DNA of 64,000 nucleotides. It comes from Streptomyces qaidamensis (GTDB lineage Bacteria > Actinomycetota > Actinomycetes > Streptomycetales > Streptomycetaceae). Location: the NCBI RefSeq assembly GCF_001611795.1, contig NZ_CP015098.1, forward strand, positions 2,852,001 through 2,916,000, written 5' to 3'. Numbering within the stretch: position 1 is the stretch's first letter; each line of letters opens with the position of its first letter. Positions 56,674 to 64,000 of the stretch are shown one piece after another. A program made the translations under genes and the position numbers. Under the pieces are notes generated by a model. It was given only the letters and a program-made list of their open reading frames with translations. It was not told the origin of the DNA and searched no databases.

Positions 56674-58119
56674 GTGACCTCCCTCTTCCCCGCCCTGACC
56701 GGCGGCTCGGCCGACCGGCCCGCCCTGCGGTTCGGCGAGCGCTCGCTGACGTACGGAGAACTCGCCGCCGCGGCCGGTGCGACGGCCGAACGCATCGGGG
56801 ACGCCCGCCGGGTCGCCGTCTGTGCGACGCCCACGATGGAGACGGCCGTCGCCGTCGTCGCCGCGCTGCTGGCCGGGGTGCCCGCCGTGCCGCTCAACCC
56901 CAAGTCCGGCGAGAAGGAACTCGGGCACATCCTGACCGACAGCGCCCCCGACCTGGTGCTCACGGCGCCCGACGACCAACTCCCGGACCCTGTACGAGAC
57001 TTGGCCCGGCTCGACGTCGATGTGCACGGCACCGGCACCGCCCCCGCGGAGCCCGCGGACGAGGGCGCCCCGGCCCTGATCGTCTACACCTCCGGCACCA
57101 CCGGCCCGCCCAAGGGCGCCGTCGTCCCGCGCCGGGCCATCGCGAGCACCCTCGACGCGCTGGCCGACGCCTGGCAGTGGACCGGCGACGACGTCCTCGT
57201 CCACGGACTGCCGCTGTTCCACGTGCACGGCCTGGTCCTGGGCACCCTCGGCCCGCTGCGGCGCGGCGGGTCGGTGCGGCACCTGGGCCGTTTCAGCACC
57301 CAGGGCGTCGCCCGCGAGCTCAACGCCGGCGCGACCATGCTGTTCGGCGTGCCGACGATGTACCACCGGATCGCCGAGGCCGTGACCGGCGACCCGGAAC
57401 TGGTGAAGGCGCTGGCCGGGGCGCGGCTGCTGGTCTCCGGCTCCGCGGCGCTGCCCGTGCACGACCACGGCCGGATCGCGACCGCGACCGGGCGGCGGGT
57501 GATCGAGCGGTACGGCATGACGGAGACACTGATGAACACCAGCGTCCGCGCGGACGGCGAGGCCCGCCCCGGCACGGTCGGCGTGCCGCTGCCGGGCGTG
57601 GAGCTGCGGCTGGTCGAGGAGGACGGTTCGGAGGTCGCCGCGTACGACGGGGAGACGGTGGGCGAGATCCAGGTGCGCGGTCCGAACCTGTTCACCGAGT
57701 ACCTCAACCGTCCCGACGCCACCGCCGCCGCCTTCACCGCCGACGGCTGGTTCCGCACCGGCGACATGGCGGTGCGCGAGCCCGACGGCTACGTCCGGAT
57801 CGTCGGCCGCAAGGCCACCGACCTGATCAAGAGCGGCGGTTACAAGATCGGGGCCGGTGAGATCGAGAACGCGCTCCTCGAACACCCCGGGGTGCGGGAG
57901 GCGGCCGTCACCGGGGAGCCCGATGCCGATCTGGGTGAGCGGATCGTGGCGTGGATCGTGCCGGCGGATCCCCAGTCGCCGCCCGGTCTGGAGGAGTTGG
58001 CCGGTCATGTGGCGCGGCGGCTCGCCCCGCACAAGCGGCCGCGGGTCGTGCACCACCTCGGCGCGCTGCCCCGCAACGACATGGGGAAGATCATGAAGCG
58101 GGCGCTGGCCGATGGCTGA
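56674..58119 (+). CDS. matB: Malonyl-CoA synthetase
   Basis: A 481-residue ANL-superfamily ligase: malonate + CoA + ATP to malonyl-CoA, a polyketide and fatty-acid precursor. It matches the characterised S. coelicolor MatB nearly throughout: LRFGERSLTYGELAAAAGAT, P-loop YTSGTTGPPKGA (residue 138 on), LFHVHGLVLG, ERYGMTETLMNTSVRADGE, FFRTGDMA-type hinge and the catalytic lysine K472 in NDMGKIMKRAL. The GTG at 56674 follows AAGGAG, which overlaps the stop of the MatC remnant. Loss of the upstream transporter gene may have removed its original promoter. Confidence 0.96.
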   Translation: MTSLFPALTGGSADRPALRFGERSLTYGELAAAAGATAERIGDARRVAVCATPTMETAVAVVAALLAGVPAVPLNPKSGEKELGHILTDSAPDLVLTAPDDQLPDPVRDLARLDVDVHGTGTAPAEPADEGAPALIVYTSGTTGPPKGAVVPRRAIASTLDALADAWQWTGDDVLVHGLPLFHVHGLVLGTLGPLRRGGSVRHLGRFSTQGVARELNAGATMLFGVPTMYHRIAEAVTGDPELVKALAGARLLVSGSAALPVHDHGRIATATGRRVIERYGMTETLMNTSVRADGEARPGTVGVPLPGVELRLVEEDGSEVAAYDGETVGEIQVRGPNLFTEYLNRPDATAAAFTADGWFRTGDMAVREPDGYVRIVGRKATDLIKSGGYKIGAGEIENALLEHPGVREAAVTGEPDADLGERIVAWIVPADPQSPPGLEELAGHVARRLAPHKRPRVVHHLGALPRNDMGKIMKRALADG

Positions 58120-59452
58120 GCGCCTCTCCGCCCGCGAGGCCGTCAGCGCCCTCGCCGACGACGCCACCTTCGCCGAACTCCCCGTCCCCGTACGGAGGCC
58201 GAAGCCCGACGGCCCCCTCGGCTGGCCGGGCTACGACGCCTCCCGCGCCCGGGCCGCCGAACGCACCGGCGAGCAGGAGTCCGTGGTGTGCGGCACCGCC
58301 CGGGTCGGCGGCACCCGGGCCGTGCTGATCGCGTTCGAGTTCGGCTTCCTCGGCGGCTCCCTGGGCGAGGGCACCGGCGACCGGCTGGAGGCGGCGTACG
58401 CGTACGCCCGGGAACGCCGCTTCCCCGTCGTGCCCCTGGTGGCGACGGGCGGCAGCCGGATGCAGGAGGGCATGCTCGCGCTGACCCAGCTCCAGCGGGT
58501 GGCCCGTCAGTCGGCGCTCACCCGGGAGGCCGGTCTCGCGCAGGTCGCGGTCCTGCGCGACCCGACGACCGGGGGCGGCTGGGCGACCCTGGGCGCGGGC
58601 GCCGACGTGGTGCTCGCGCTGCCCGGTGCCCAGGTCGGTTTCGCCGGCTCCCGGGTGCGGCCGGCGGACGCGGACCCGGCGGCGTACACCGCGGAGGCGC
58701 AGCTCGCGGCGGGCGCGGCGGACGCGGTCGTACGGCCGCAGGAGCTGCGGGAGACGCTCGGGCGGTGGCTGCGGCTGCTGACCTGCCCGTCCACGACGCC
58801 CGCGCCGCCGCCCGGACCGCTCGGCGGGTCCGCGGTCCTGCCCGCCACCGGCTGGGACGCCGTCCGCCGTGCCCGGCCCCCCCAACGGCCGCGCGCCACC
58901 GCCTACCTGGACGCCTACTTCACGGACCGGGCCGCGATCAGGGGTGACCGCTGCGGCGGCACCGACCCGGACGGCATGCTGTGCGGCTTCGGCACGCGCG
59001 AGGGCCGGACGGTCGCCTACGCCGCGCAGACCGGGACGGCGACCCGCCCCGCCGGATACCGCACCGCCGCCCGGCTGATCCGCCTCGCGGACCGGCTCGG
59101 CATCCCGGTGCTGACCCTCGTGGACACCCCGGGCGCGGCCAACGACGCGGAGGCGGAGCGGCAGGGCGCGGGCGCGGCGATCGCCGACCTGTTCGCCGCG
59201 GTGGCGGGCGCCCGCACTCCGGTGACGACGCTGGTGATCGGCGAGGGCGGCTCCGGCGGCGCGCTGGCCCTGGCCGCGCCCGGCAACACCTGGGCCACCC
59301 CCGACAGTTACTTTTCGGTGATCGCGCCGGAACTGGCGGCGGCCATCCTCAAACGGCCACCGCGCGAGGTGGAGGCGACGGCGGACCAACTCCGCATCCG
59401 GCCACAGGACCTGGTGGAGCTGGGGGTGATCCGGGGGACCGTCGGTGGGTGA
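58112..59452 (+). CDS. AccD-type acyl-CoA carboxyltransferase (beta-alpha fused)
   Basis: A 446-residue carboxyltransferase with two crotonase-like halves: SRMQEGMLALTQLQRVARQS with GGGWATLGAGADVVLA in the first, and LTLVDTPGAAND with IGEGGSGGALALAAPG (oxyanion glycines) in the second. No zinc-finger cysteines precede the first half. It overlaps matB by 8 bases, so the two are co-expressed. It may decarboxylate malonyl-CoA, or carboxylate acyl-CoA with a biotin carboxylase encoded elsewhere. Confidence 0.88.
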   Translation: MAERLSAREAVSALADDATFAELPVPVRRPKPDGPLGWPGYDASRARAAERTGEQESVVCGTARVGGTRAVLIAFEFGFLGGSLGEGTGDRLEAAYAYARERRFPVVPLVATGGSRMQEGMLALTQLQRVARQSALTREAGLAQVAVLRDPTTGGGWATLGAGADVVLALPGAQVGFAGSRVRPADADPAAYTAEAQLAAGAADAVVRPQELRETLGRWLRLLTCPSTTPAPPPGPLGGSAVLPATGWDAVRRARPPQRPRATAYLDAYFTDRAAIRGDRCGGTDPDGMLCGFGTREGRTVAYAAQTGTATRPAGYRTAARLIRLADRLGIPVLTLVDTPGAANDAEAERQGAGAAIADLFAAVAGARTPVTTLVIGEGGSGGALALAAPGNTWATPDSYFSVIAPELAAAILKRPPREVEATADQLRIRPQDLVELGVIRGTVGG

Positions 59453-59532
59453 GTTCCCTGAATGCCCCCTGCGTCATCGAGCACCTTCCGTCACAATGGT
59501 GCTGCCCAGCGCAATCGAACGACGGGGGTGTC

Positions 59533-59871
59533 GTGGACGGTTTGGTCGAGTTCAGAACCGGTGACGGGGCCGTGGTCGCGGTCGAGGCGGTGGAGGAGCG
59601 GTCCGGCTCCCGTCTGGTCTCCCGCGGCGACGGCACGGTCCAGGCGGCCCGCACCTTCGAGGGCGCCCTGGACGGTGTGCGGGCGGCGGCCGAGTCCGCG
59701 CTGCGCGTCTTCCGGGACGGCTCGCTGAGGCCCGACGGCGTGGAGATCGAGTTCGGGGTGAAACTGGCCGCCGAGACGGGCGCGTTCATCGCCAAGGGCA
59801 CCGCCGAGGGCCATCTGGTCGTCAAGCTGACCTGGTCCCCGGAGGCCCCTGGGGCGAGCTCCGCCTCATGA
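59533..59871 (+). CDS. Trypco1-like (CU044_2847 family) protein
   Basis: A 112-residue protein: LVEFRTGDGAVVAVEAVEER, TFEGALDGVRAAAESALRVF, PDGVEIEFGVKLAAETGAFI and EGHLVVKLTWSP are the CU044_2847 pattern, named trypsin-co-occurring domain 1. The GTG at 59533 fits the family start. It overlaps the trypsin-VMAP gene by ATGA, as expected for a component of the same system. Proposed role in the family: an adaptor or target of the protease in a conflict system (from computational work, not shown here). Confidence 0.85.
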   Translation: MDGLVEFRTGDGAVVAVEAVEERSGSRLVSRGDGTVQAARTFEGALDGVRAAAESALRVFRDGSLRPDGVEIEFGVKLAAETGAFIAKGTAEGHLVVKLTWSPEAPGASSAS

Positions 59872-61556
59872 ACAGCGCCGAGTGGCACGCCCGGATCGAG
59901 TTACGGGGCCGGGTGGCCGGAGCGGGTTTCCTCGTCACCCCGAGCACGGTACTGACCTGTGCTCATGTCGTGGGCGACGGCGAGGACCTGGCGGTGACCT
60001 TCACCGAGCGGCCCGGCACCCCGGCCGTGTCCGCCCGGGTCGTCGCGCACGGCGGCTGGGCCGGTGGTGTCACCGACCCCGGTGACCTGGCCGTGCTGGA
60101 GCTCGACCGGGAGGTGCCGGTCGCCCCGGCCGCACTGGCCCCGGCCGACGCGGCACACGGCACGACGGACCGCAAGCTCGTCGTCTACGGCTTCCCGCGC
60201 GGCTTCGACGAGGGCACCCTCACCGAATGCCGTGTCACGGCGGCGCAGTTGATCCGACGGGAGTGGCTCCAGCTGGAGGCCTGGCACCAGGGCGGCCAGC
60301 CCCTGGCCCCCGGCTTCAGCGGGGCCGCCGTCACCCTGGCCGACACCGGCGAGGTCGTCGGCATGGTCACGGCGGACGCCGGCAGCGGCGAGGTGCGCAC
60401 CGGCCGGATGATGCCCACCCAGGTCATGGCCCGCTACTGGCCGGGCCTGCAAGGCTTGGTCCCGGCCTCCGGCCACGCCACCGCCGACCGCGCCCGGCTG
60501 CGCGCCCTGGTCGAGAGGGCGGCCCGCGCGGGCGTCGACTGCGACCCGGTGCGGCTGTACCGGGCGGCGGCCGACCCGTTCGACCCTCCGCCGCCCGAGG
60601 AGGGGTTCGGCTCGCTGTGGTCGGCGGCCCTGTTCGTGCTGTGCGAACTCGACGGCCCGGGCGCCGCACGGACCGTCGCCCGGTTCGCCGACCGGCTCCA
60701 GGACCTGCTGCACGCCCCGGCCGTGGAGCCGTCGGCTCCGGACTGGTCGCCGATCCTCGTCGAGCTCGGGCACAGCGGAGCGGGCGACGGCCTGGTCCGG
60801 GTCGAGGTGTCCGCGTACAGCGAGGGGCGGCGCCACCCGGTCGACTCCGGCACGGTCGAGCGGCACCGGCTGCGCGCGTACGTGCAGGAGGGGATCGAGG
60901 CGGCCTTCCGCCATCTGACGCCCGGCGCGGACGAGCTGGTCGCTTTCGCGCTGCCCCGGGACTGGCTGGACTGGCCGGTCGACCGCTGGGAGAGCGCCCC
61001 GGACGACGACACGCCGCTCGGCTGCGTCTCCCCGCTGGTCGTCACCGACCACGCCCGCCGCAAGGCCAGCACCCGGCACGTGCTGACCCGGACGTGGAAG
61101 CGCCTCGACTCCTGGCCGGGCGCGCGGATGCACCGGGTGGAGTGCGGCGTGCCGGAGGAGCCCGGGCGGCTGCGGTTGCGGCTGCGGCAGCGCGACGCCT
61201 GCCTCGCCGGGTTCGGCACCGCCCCGGCCGCCGCCCGCACCCGGCCCCACTTCGACACCTCGCTCGCCGCGCCCGCCCCGGTGATCGTGTGGTCGCGGGG
61301 CGGCTGCGGCTCCGGGCAGGAGGAGTGCGCCGGGGCGGACGGCTGCACCGGCAAGGCGTTCCTCGACGCGCTCGACACCCACGTCATGGCCGTACCGCCC
61401 GCCGAACTCCCGCGCCAGGTCCTCGCCCTGCGCGAGGAGGCGCTCGCGGAGGTGGACCACTGGGCCCGCGGCATCCAGCTGCTCTGGGACGACCCGCGGG
61501 TCTTCGCCGACCCGCACGCCGTCGCCGCCGCGCACGCGAGGTCGCCGGTGGCCTGA
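59868..61556 (+). CDS. Trypsin-like protease with VMAP C-terminal domain
   Basis: A 562-residue protein without a signal peptide. Residues 1-195 are a trypsin-like serine protease with intact triad H33 (TCAHVVGDG), D73 (DPGDLAVLELD) and S151 (PGFSGAAV). Residues 205-562 are the VMAP (vWA-MoxR-associated protein) region, including DPVRLYRAAADPF, WSPILVELGHSG, FALPRDWLDWPVDRWE and the closing RGIQLLWDDPRVF. A cysteine cluster (GGCGSGQEECAGADGCTG) lies near residue 490. In these systems VMAP carries the effector, here a protease, gated by MoxR and vWA partners encoded next. Confidence 0.87.
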   Translation: MNSAEWHARIELRGRVAGAGFLVTPSTVLTCAHVVGDGEDLAVTFTERPGTPAVSARVVAHGGWAGGVTDPGDLAVLELDREVPVAPAALAPADAAHGTTDRKLVVYGFPRGFDEGTLTECRVTAAQLIRREWLQLEAWHQGGQPLAPGFSGAAVTLADTGEVVGMVTADAGSGEVRTGRMMPTQVMARYWPGLQGLVPASGHATADRARLRALVERAARAGVDCDPVRLYRAAADPFDPPPPEEGFGSLWSAALFVLCELDGPGAARTVARFADRLQDLLHAPAVEPSAPDWSPILVELGHSGAGDGLVRVEVSAYSEGRRHPVDSGTVERHRLRAYVQEGIEAAFRHLTPGADELVAFALPRDWLDWPVDRWESAPDDDTPLGCVSPLVVTDHARRKASTRHVLTRTWKRLDSWPGARMHRVECGVPEEPGRLRLRLRQRDACLAGFGTAPAAARTRPHFDTSLAAPAPVIVWSRGGCGSGQEECAGADGCTGKAFLDALDTHVMAVPPAELPRQVLALREEALAEVDHWARGIQLLWDDPRVFADPHAVAAAHARSPVA

Positions 61557-61644
61557 CCCACCCCCGCACCCGAGGCGTCTGCCCCGCCGCCTGCCACTCC
61601 CCCGAGAAGCACCCGCACGAAGACGGAGAGCGAGACCACTCCCC

Positions 61645-62652
61645 ATGCCGCACTGGTCCGTCTACACCGGCCGCGACGAGCCGCACGACGGCATCGACGA
61701 CCTGCCCGCCCCGCCGCCCTGGCGTGCCTTCGACGGCGGGCCCGCCCTGCCGCCGCCGCACGACGGCGACGACGCGACGGCTGTCTCCCCCGACCGTGTG
61801 CACCGGGCGAAGTCGTACGTCGCCACCGAGGAGAGCGTCCGGCTCGTCAACGCCGCGCTCTGCCTGCGCCGCCCCCTGCTCGTCACCGGCCCGCCCGGCA
61901 CCGGCAAGTCGTCCCTCGCCTACGCGGTGGCGCGCGAGCTGCGGCTCGGCCCGGTGCTGCGCTGGAACATCACCAGCCGCAGCTCGCTGGCCGACGGCCT
62001 CTACCAGTACGACCCGCTGTCCCGGCTGTACGCGGCCCGGGAGGCACGGGAGGAACGGGGCGGTGTCGAGGACCACCTGCGCCTCGGCCCGCTCGGCACG
62101 GCCCTGCTCCCCTACGACCGGCCCCGCACCCTGCTCGTCGACGAGATCGACAAGAGCGACCTCGACCTGCCGAACGACCTGCTGAACGTCCTGGAGGAGG
62201 GCCAGTACGAGATCCCCGAACTGGTGCGTGCCGCCCGGCACTCCGGCGACGGCGCGGCGGAGGTGCTCGCCGACGGCACGGACACGCCGGTGACCGTCCG
62301 CCGCGGCCGGGTCCGCTGCCGGGCGTTTCCGTTCGTCGTGCTGACCAGCAACGGGGAGCGCGAGTTCCCGCCCGCCTTCCTGCGCCGCTGCGTCCGGCTG
62401 AAACTGCGCCGCCCCGGCCGGGACCAGCTCACCCATATCGTGCGGGCCCATCTGGACACGCCGAGCGGGGACGCGGACCGTCTGATCACCCGCTTCCTTG
62501 AGCGGGCCTCCGGCGGCGAACTGGCCACCGACCAGCTGCTGAACGCCCTCTACCTCACGGGAGTGGCGGGCCTGGACGCCGAGTCCCGCGACGACCTCGC
62601 CGAGCAGCTGATGCCGTACCTCAGCGCGGCGGCCGACGGCGATGGCTTCTGA
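61645..62652 (+). CDS. MoxR-type AAA+ ATPase
   Basis: A 335-residue ATPase. Walker A GPPGTGKS (residues 82-89), Walker B LLVDEID (163-169), sensor 1 VLTSNGEREF, and FLRRCVRL as the arginine finger are all intact. The MoxR insert is seen in NITSRSSLADGLYQYDPLSR. The N-terminal 50 residues are disordered and acidic. It lies 88 bases after the VMAP gene and overlaps the next gene by 11 bases, completing a vWA-MoxR-VMAP set. It likely works as a chaperone-like switch between vWA and VMAP proteins. Confidence 0.93.
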   Translation: MPHWSVYTGRDEPHDGIDDLPAPPPWRAFDGGPALPPPHDGDDATAVSPDRVHRAKSYVATEESVRLVNAALCLRRPLLVTGPPGTGKSSLAYAVARELRLGPVLRWNITSRSSLADGLYQYDPLSRLYAAREAREERGGVEDHLRLGPLGTALLPYDRPRTLLVDEIDKSDLDLPNDLLNVLEEGQYEIPELVRAARHSGDGAAEVLADGTDTPVTVRRGRVRCRAFPFVVLTSNGEREFPPAFLRRCVRLKLRRPGRDQLTHIVRAHLDTPSGDADRLITRFLERASGGELATDQLLNALYLTGVAGLDAESRDDLAEQLMPYLSAAADGDGF

Positions 62653-64000
62653 CGGCGGACCCGGGCCGTCCCCGGTCGCCCGGCTGCAGGCGGCCCTGTC
62701 GGCGGCGGGCGCCGCGCCGACCCCGCGGGAGATCGCTGAACTGCTGTGGCTGGCCGGACAGTTGGAAGCGCCGTCCGGCGAGCCCCGGACAGGCCGGCCG
62801 AACGCTCCCGAGGCTCCCGTCACGCAGGGAGCGGCTCCCGGCCCGGACGAGCCGGCACCCGCCGCCCCCGCATCACCGCAGACCGCCGAGCCCCCCGCCC
62901 CGGCCGGCCCGGGCCGCGTCCCGCTCCGCCTCCCCGCCCCGCGCTCCCCGGACCGCGCCGGCCACCACTCCGGCGGCGGATCGGCGCTCCTCGCGCCCGC
63001 GCCCCCGATGCTGCCCCACCCCCTCGCGCTCCAGCGCGCCCTGCGCCCGCTCCAGCGCAAGGTGCCCTCCCCGCATCTGCGCCTGCTCGACGAACGGGCG
63101 ACGGCCGACCGGATCGCGCGGCTCGGCGCCCACCCGGACGTGTGGTTCCCCGTGCTGCGGCCGGCGCCCGACCGCTGGCTGCGCCTGAACCTCGTGCACG
63201 ACACCGGCCCCACCATGCCGGTCTGGCGCCCCCTGGTGAGCGAACTGCACACGGCGCTCGCCCAGTCGGGCATCTTCCGCACGGTCACCCTGCACCCCGC
63301 GACGCCCGACGGCCGGGCCCGCCAGGTCCCCGTCCTCGACGACGGCCGCACGGCCACCCTCCTCGTCAGTGACTGCATGGGCCCGCAGTGGCGCCCGGGC
63401 GAGGCGGGCGAGCGCTGGTACCGCACGCTGCGGCAGTGGGCCCGTCGCATGCCGCTCGCCGTGGTCCAGCCCCTCCCCGAACACCTGTGGCCCACAACGG
63501 CGTTGCCCGCCGAGCCGGGTCTGCTGACGTCCCCGTCCACCGCGGCCCCCTCGGCGGCCCTCGCGTTCACCCCGTACGACGGGTCACCGCAGCCGGGCCG
63601 GGCCCTGCCGCTGCCGGTCCTGGAACCGGGCGCCCCCTGGCTCGCCCACTGGGCGGCCCTGCTCGCCGACCCGGGCGGCGCCCGGACACCGGGCGCGGTG
63701 GCCTGGCTGCCGCCGGCACCCGCACCGCCCGCCGAGCCCGCCCCCGACATCACCACCGCCTCCCCCGAAGACCTGGTCCTGCGCTTTCGCGCGACCGCGT
63801 CCCCGGAGGCCTTCCGCCTCGCCGGGCATCTCGCGCTGGCGGTCCCCTCGGTGCCGGTGATGCGCCTCGTCCAGCGCACTCTGGAGCGCGACCCGCGCCC
63901 CCAGCACCTGGCCGAGGTCATCCTCAGCGGCATGCTCACCTCCGCGCCCGGCCCGCCCGGCTCCTACGCGTTCCGGCCCGGCGTACGGGAGTTGCTGCTG
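62642..64000 (+). CDS. SAV_2336-type protein with degenerate vWA domain (partial)
   Basis: Open from the ATG at 62642 to the window edge (453 codons so far, no stop). The N terminus has VARLQAALSAAGAAPTPREI and LLWLAGQL, the SAV_2336 N-terminal pattern. A Pro/Ala linker follows. From about residue 160 there is a vWA-like fold: LNLVHDTGPTMPVWRPLVSE holds the MIDAS-like D-x-G-x-T-M, followed by LLVSDCMGPQWRPGEAGERW. A helical part starts near residue 380 (ASPEAFRLAGHLALAVPSVP). It overlaps the MoxR gene by 11 bases. The C-terminal part, which in this family often carries NTPase or sulfatase-like domains, lies outside the window. Confidence 0.85.
   Translation, partial: MASDGGPGPSPVARLQAALSAAGAAPTPREIAELLWLAGQLEAPSGEPRTGRPNAPEAPVTQGAAPGPDEPAPAAPASPQTAEPPAPAGPGRVPLRLPAPRSPDRAGHHSGGGSALLAPAPPMLPHPLALQRALRPLQRKVPSPHLRLLDERATADRIARLGAHPDVWFPVLRPAPDRWLRLNLVHDTGPTMPVWRPLVSELHTALAQSGIFRTVTLHPATPDGRARQVPVLDDGRTATLLVSDCMGPQWRPGEAGERWYRTLRQWARRMPLAVVQPLPEHLWPTTALPAEPGLLTSPSTAAPSAALAFTPYDGSPQPGRALPLPVLEPGAPWLAHWAALLADPGGARTPGAVAWLPPAPAPPAEPAPDITTASPEDLVLRFRATASPEAFRLAGHLALAVPSVPVMRLVQRTLERDPRPQHLAEVILSGMLTSAPGPPGSYAFRPGVRELLL

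Overview
The window is high-GC actinobacterial chromosome, almost certainly Streptomyces. The evidence is the strong third-codon GC bias, many GTG starts, 4-base stop/start overlaps, Tat-type signal peptides, a matB gene of the S. coelicolor type, copies of short palindromic repeats common between Streptomyces genes, and a vWA-MoxR-VMAP locus. I see no rRNA, tRNA, CRISPR array or insertion sequence.

Layout. (1) 1-5.1 kb: end of a secreted M14 peptidase, a beta-lactamase-fold hydrolase, Ohr, an NADP-dependent oxidoreductase divergent from a MarR regulator with paired operators, a decayed MFS gene and a zinc-ribbon membrane protein. (2) 5.2-35.8 kb: a plant-cell-wall (arabinan/galactan) utilisation region. 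It holds a GalD-type acid-sugar dehydratase, a zinc dehydrogenase, an unidentified barrel protein, a ChvE/GguA/GguB monosaccharide transporter, secreted aldose epimerase, two secreted GH43 arabinanases, a large GH35 beta-galactosidase, a GH51 arabinofuranosidase, a second (oligosaccharide-type) ABC importer, and a sugar lactonase with an IclR regulator. A 14-bp imperfect palindrome recurs before the key units and before the IclR gene, which suggests one regulon. Unrelated genes lie inside: an aminotransferase with a long low-complexity tail, F420/PPOX, YciI and HATPase proteins, a DUF4360 protein, a decayed Rrf2 gene, and an IrrE-like protease / MAB_1171c membrane protein / FAD monooxygenase trio.

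(3) 35.9-39.2 kb: a TerD-domain protein fused to an AT-hook and a PD-(D/E)XK nuclease-like domain, then a PucR-type regulator. (4) 39.2-50.9 kb: a mostly overlapping envelope-glycan operon with DUF2613-like and DUF3068/PorA-like proteins, a GT4 glycosyltransferase, a methyltransferase, a 1390-residue AftD-like arabinofuranosyltransferase, a condensation/PapA-like acyltransferase, another methyltransferase, an EamA-type membrane protein, a Trm112-like protein and an FkbM methyltransferase. (5) 50.9-56.1 kb: a hypothetical protein, an EmrB-type exporter, an ATP-grasp ligase, a MerR-PP2C fusion and a DHFR-like reductase.

(6) 56.2-59.5 kb: a deletion scar joining 5'-truncated remnants of a VOC gene and a MatC-like transporter, followed by intact matB (malonyl-CoA synthetase) and an AccD-type carboxyltransferase. 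(7) 59.5 kb to the edge: a probable vWA-MoxR-VMAP biological-conflict system (trypco1-like protein, trypsin-VMAP protein, MoxR AAA+ ATPase, SAV_2336/vWA protein running off the window).

Inferred logic of region 2: secreted enzymes release arabinose, galactose and arabino-oligosaccharides. One ABC system imports monosaccharides and the other oligosaccharides, which GH51 trims inside the cell. A dehydrogenase-lactonase-dehydratase route, possibly with the barrel protein, then oxidises the sugar under IclR control.
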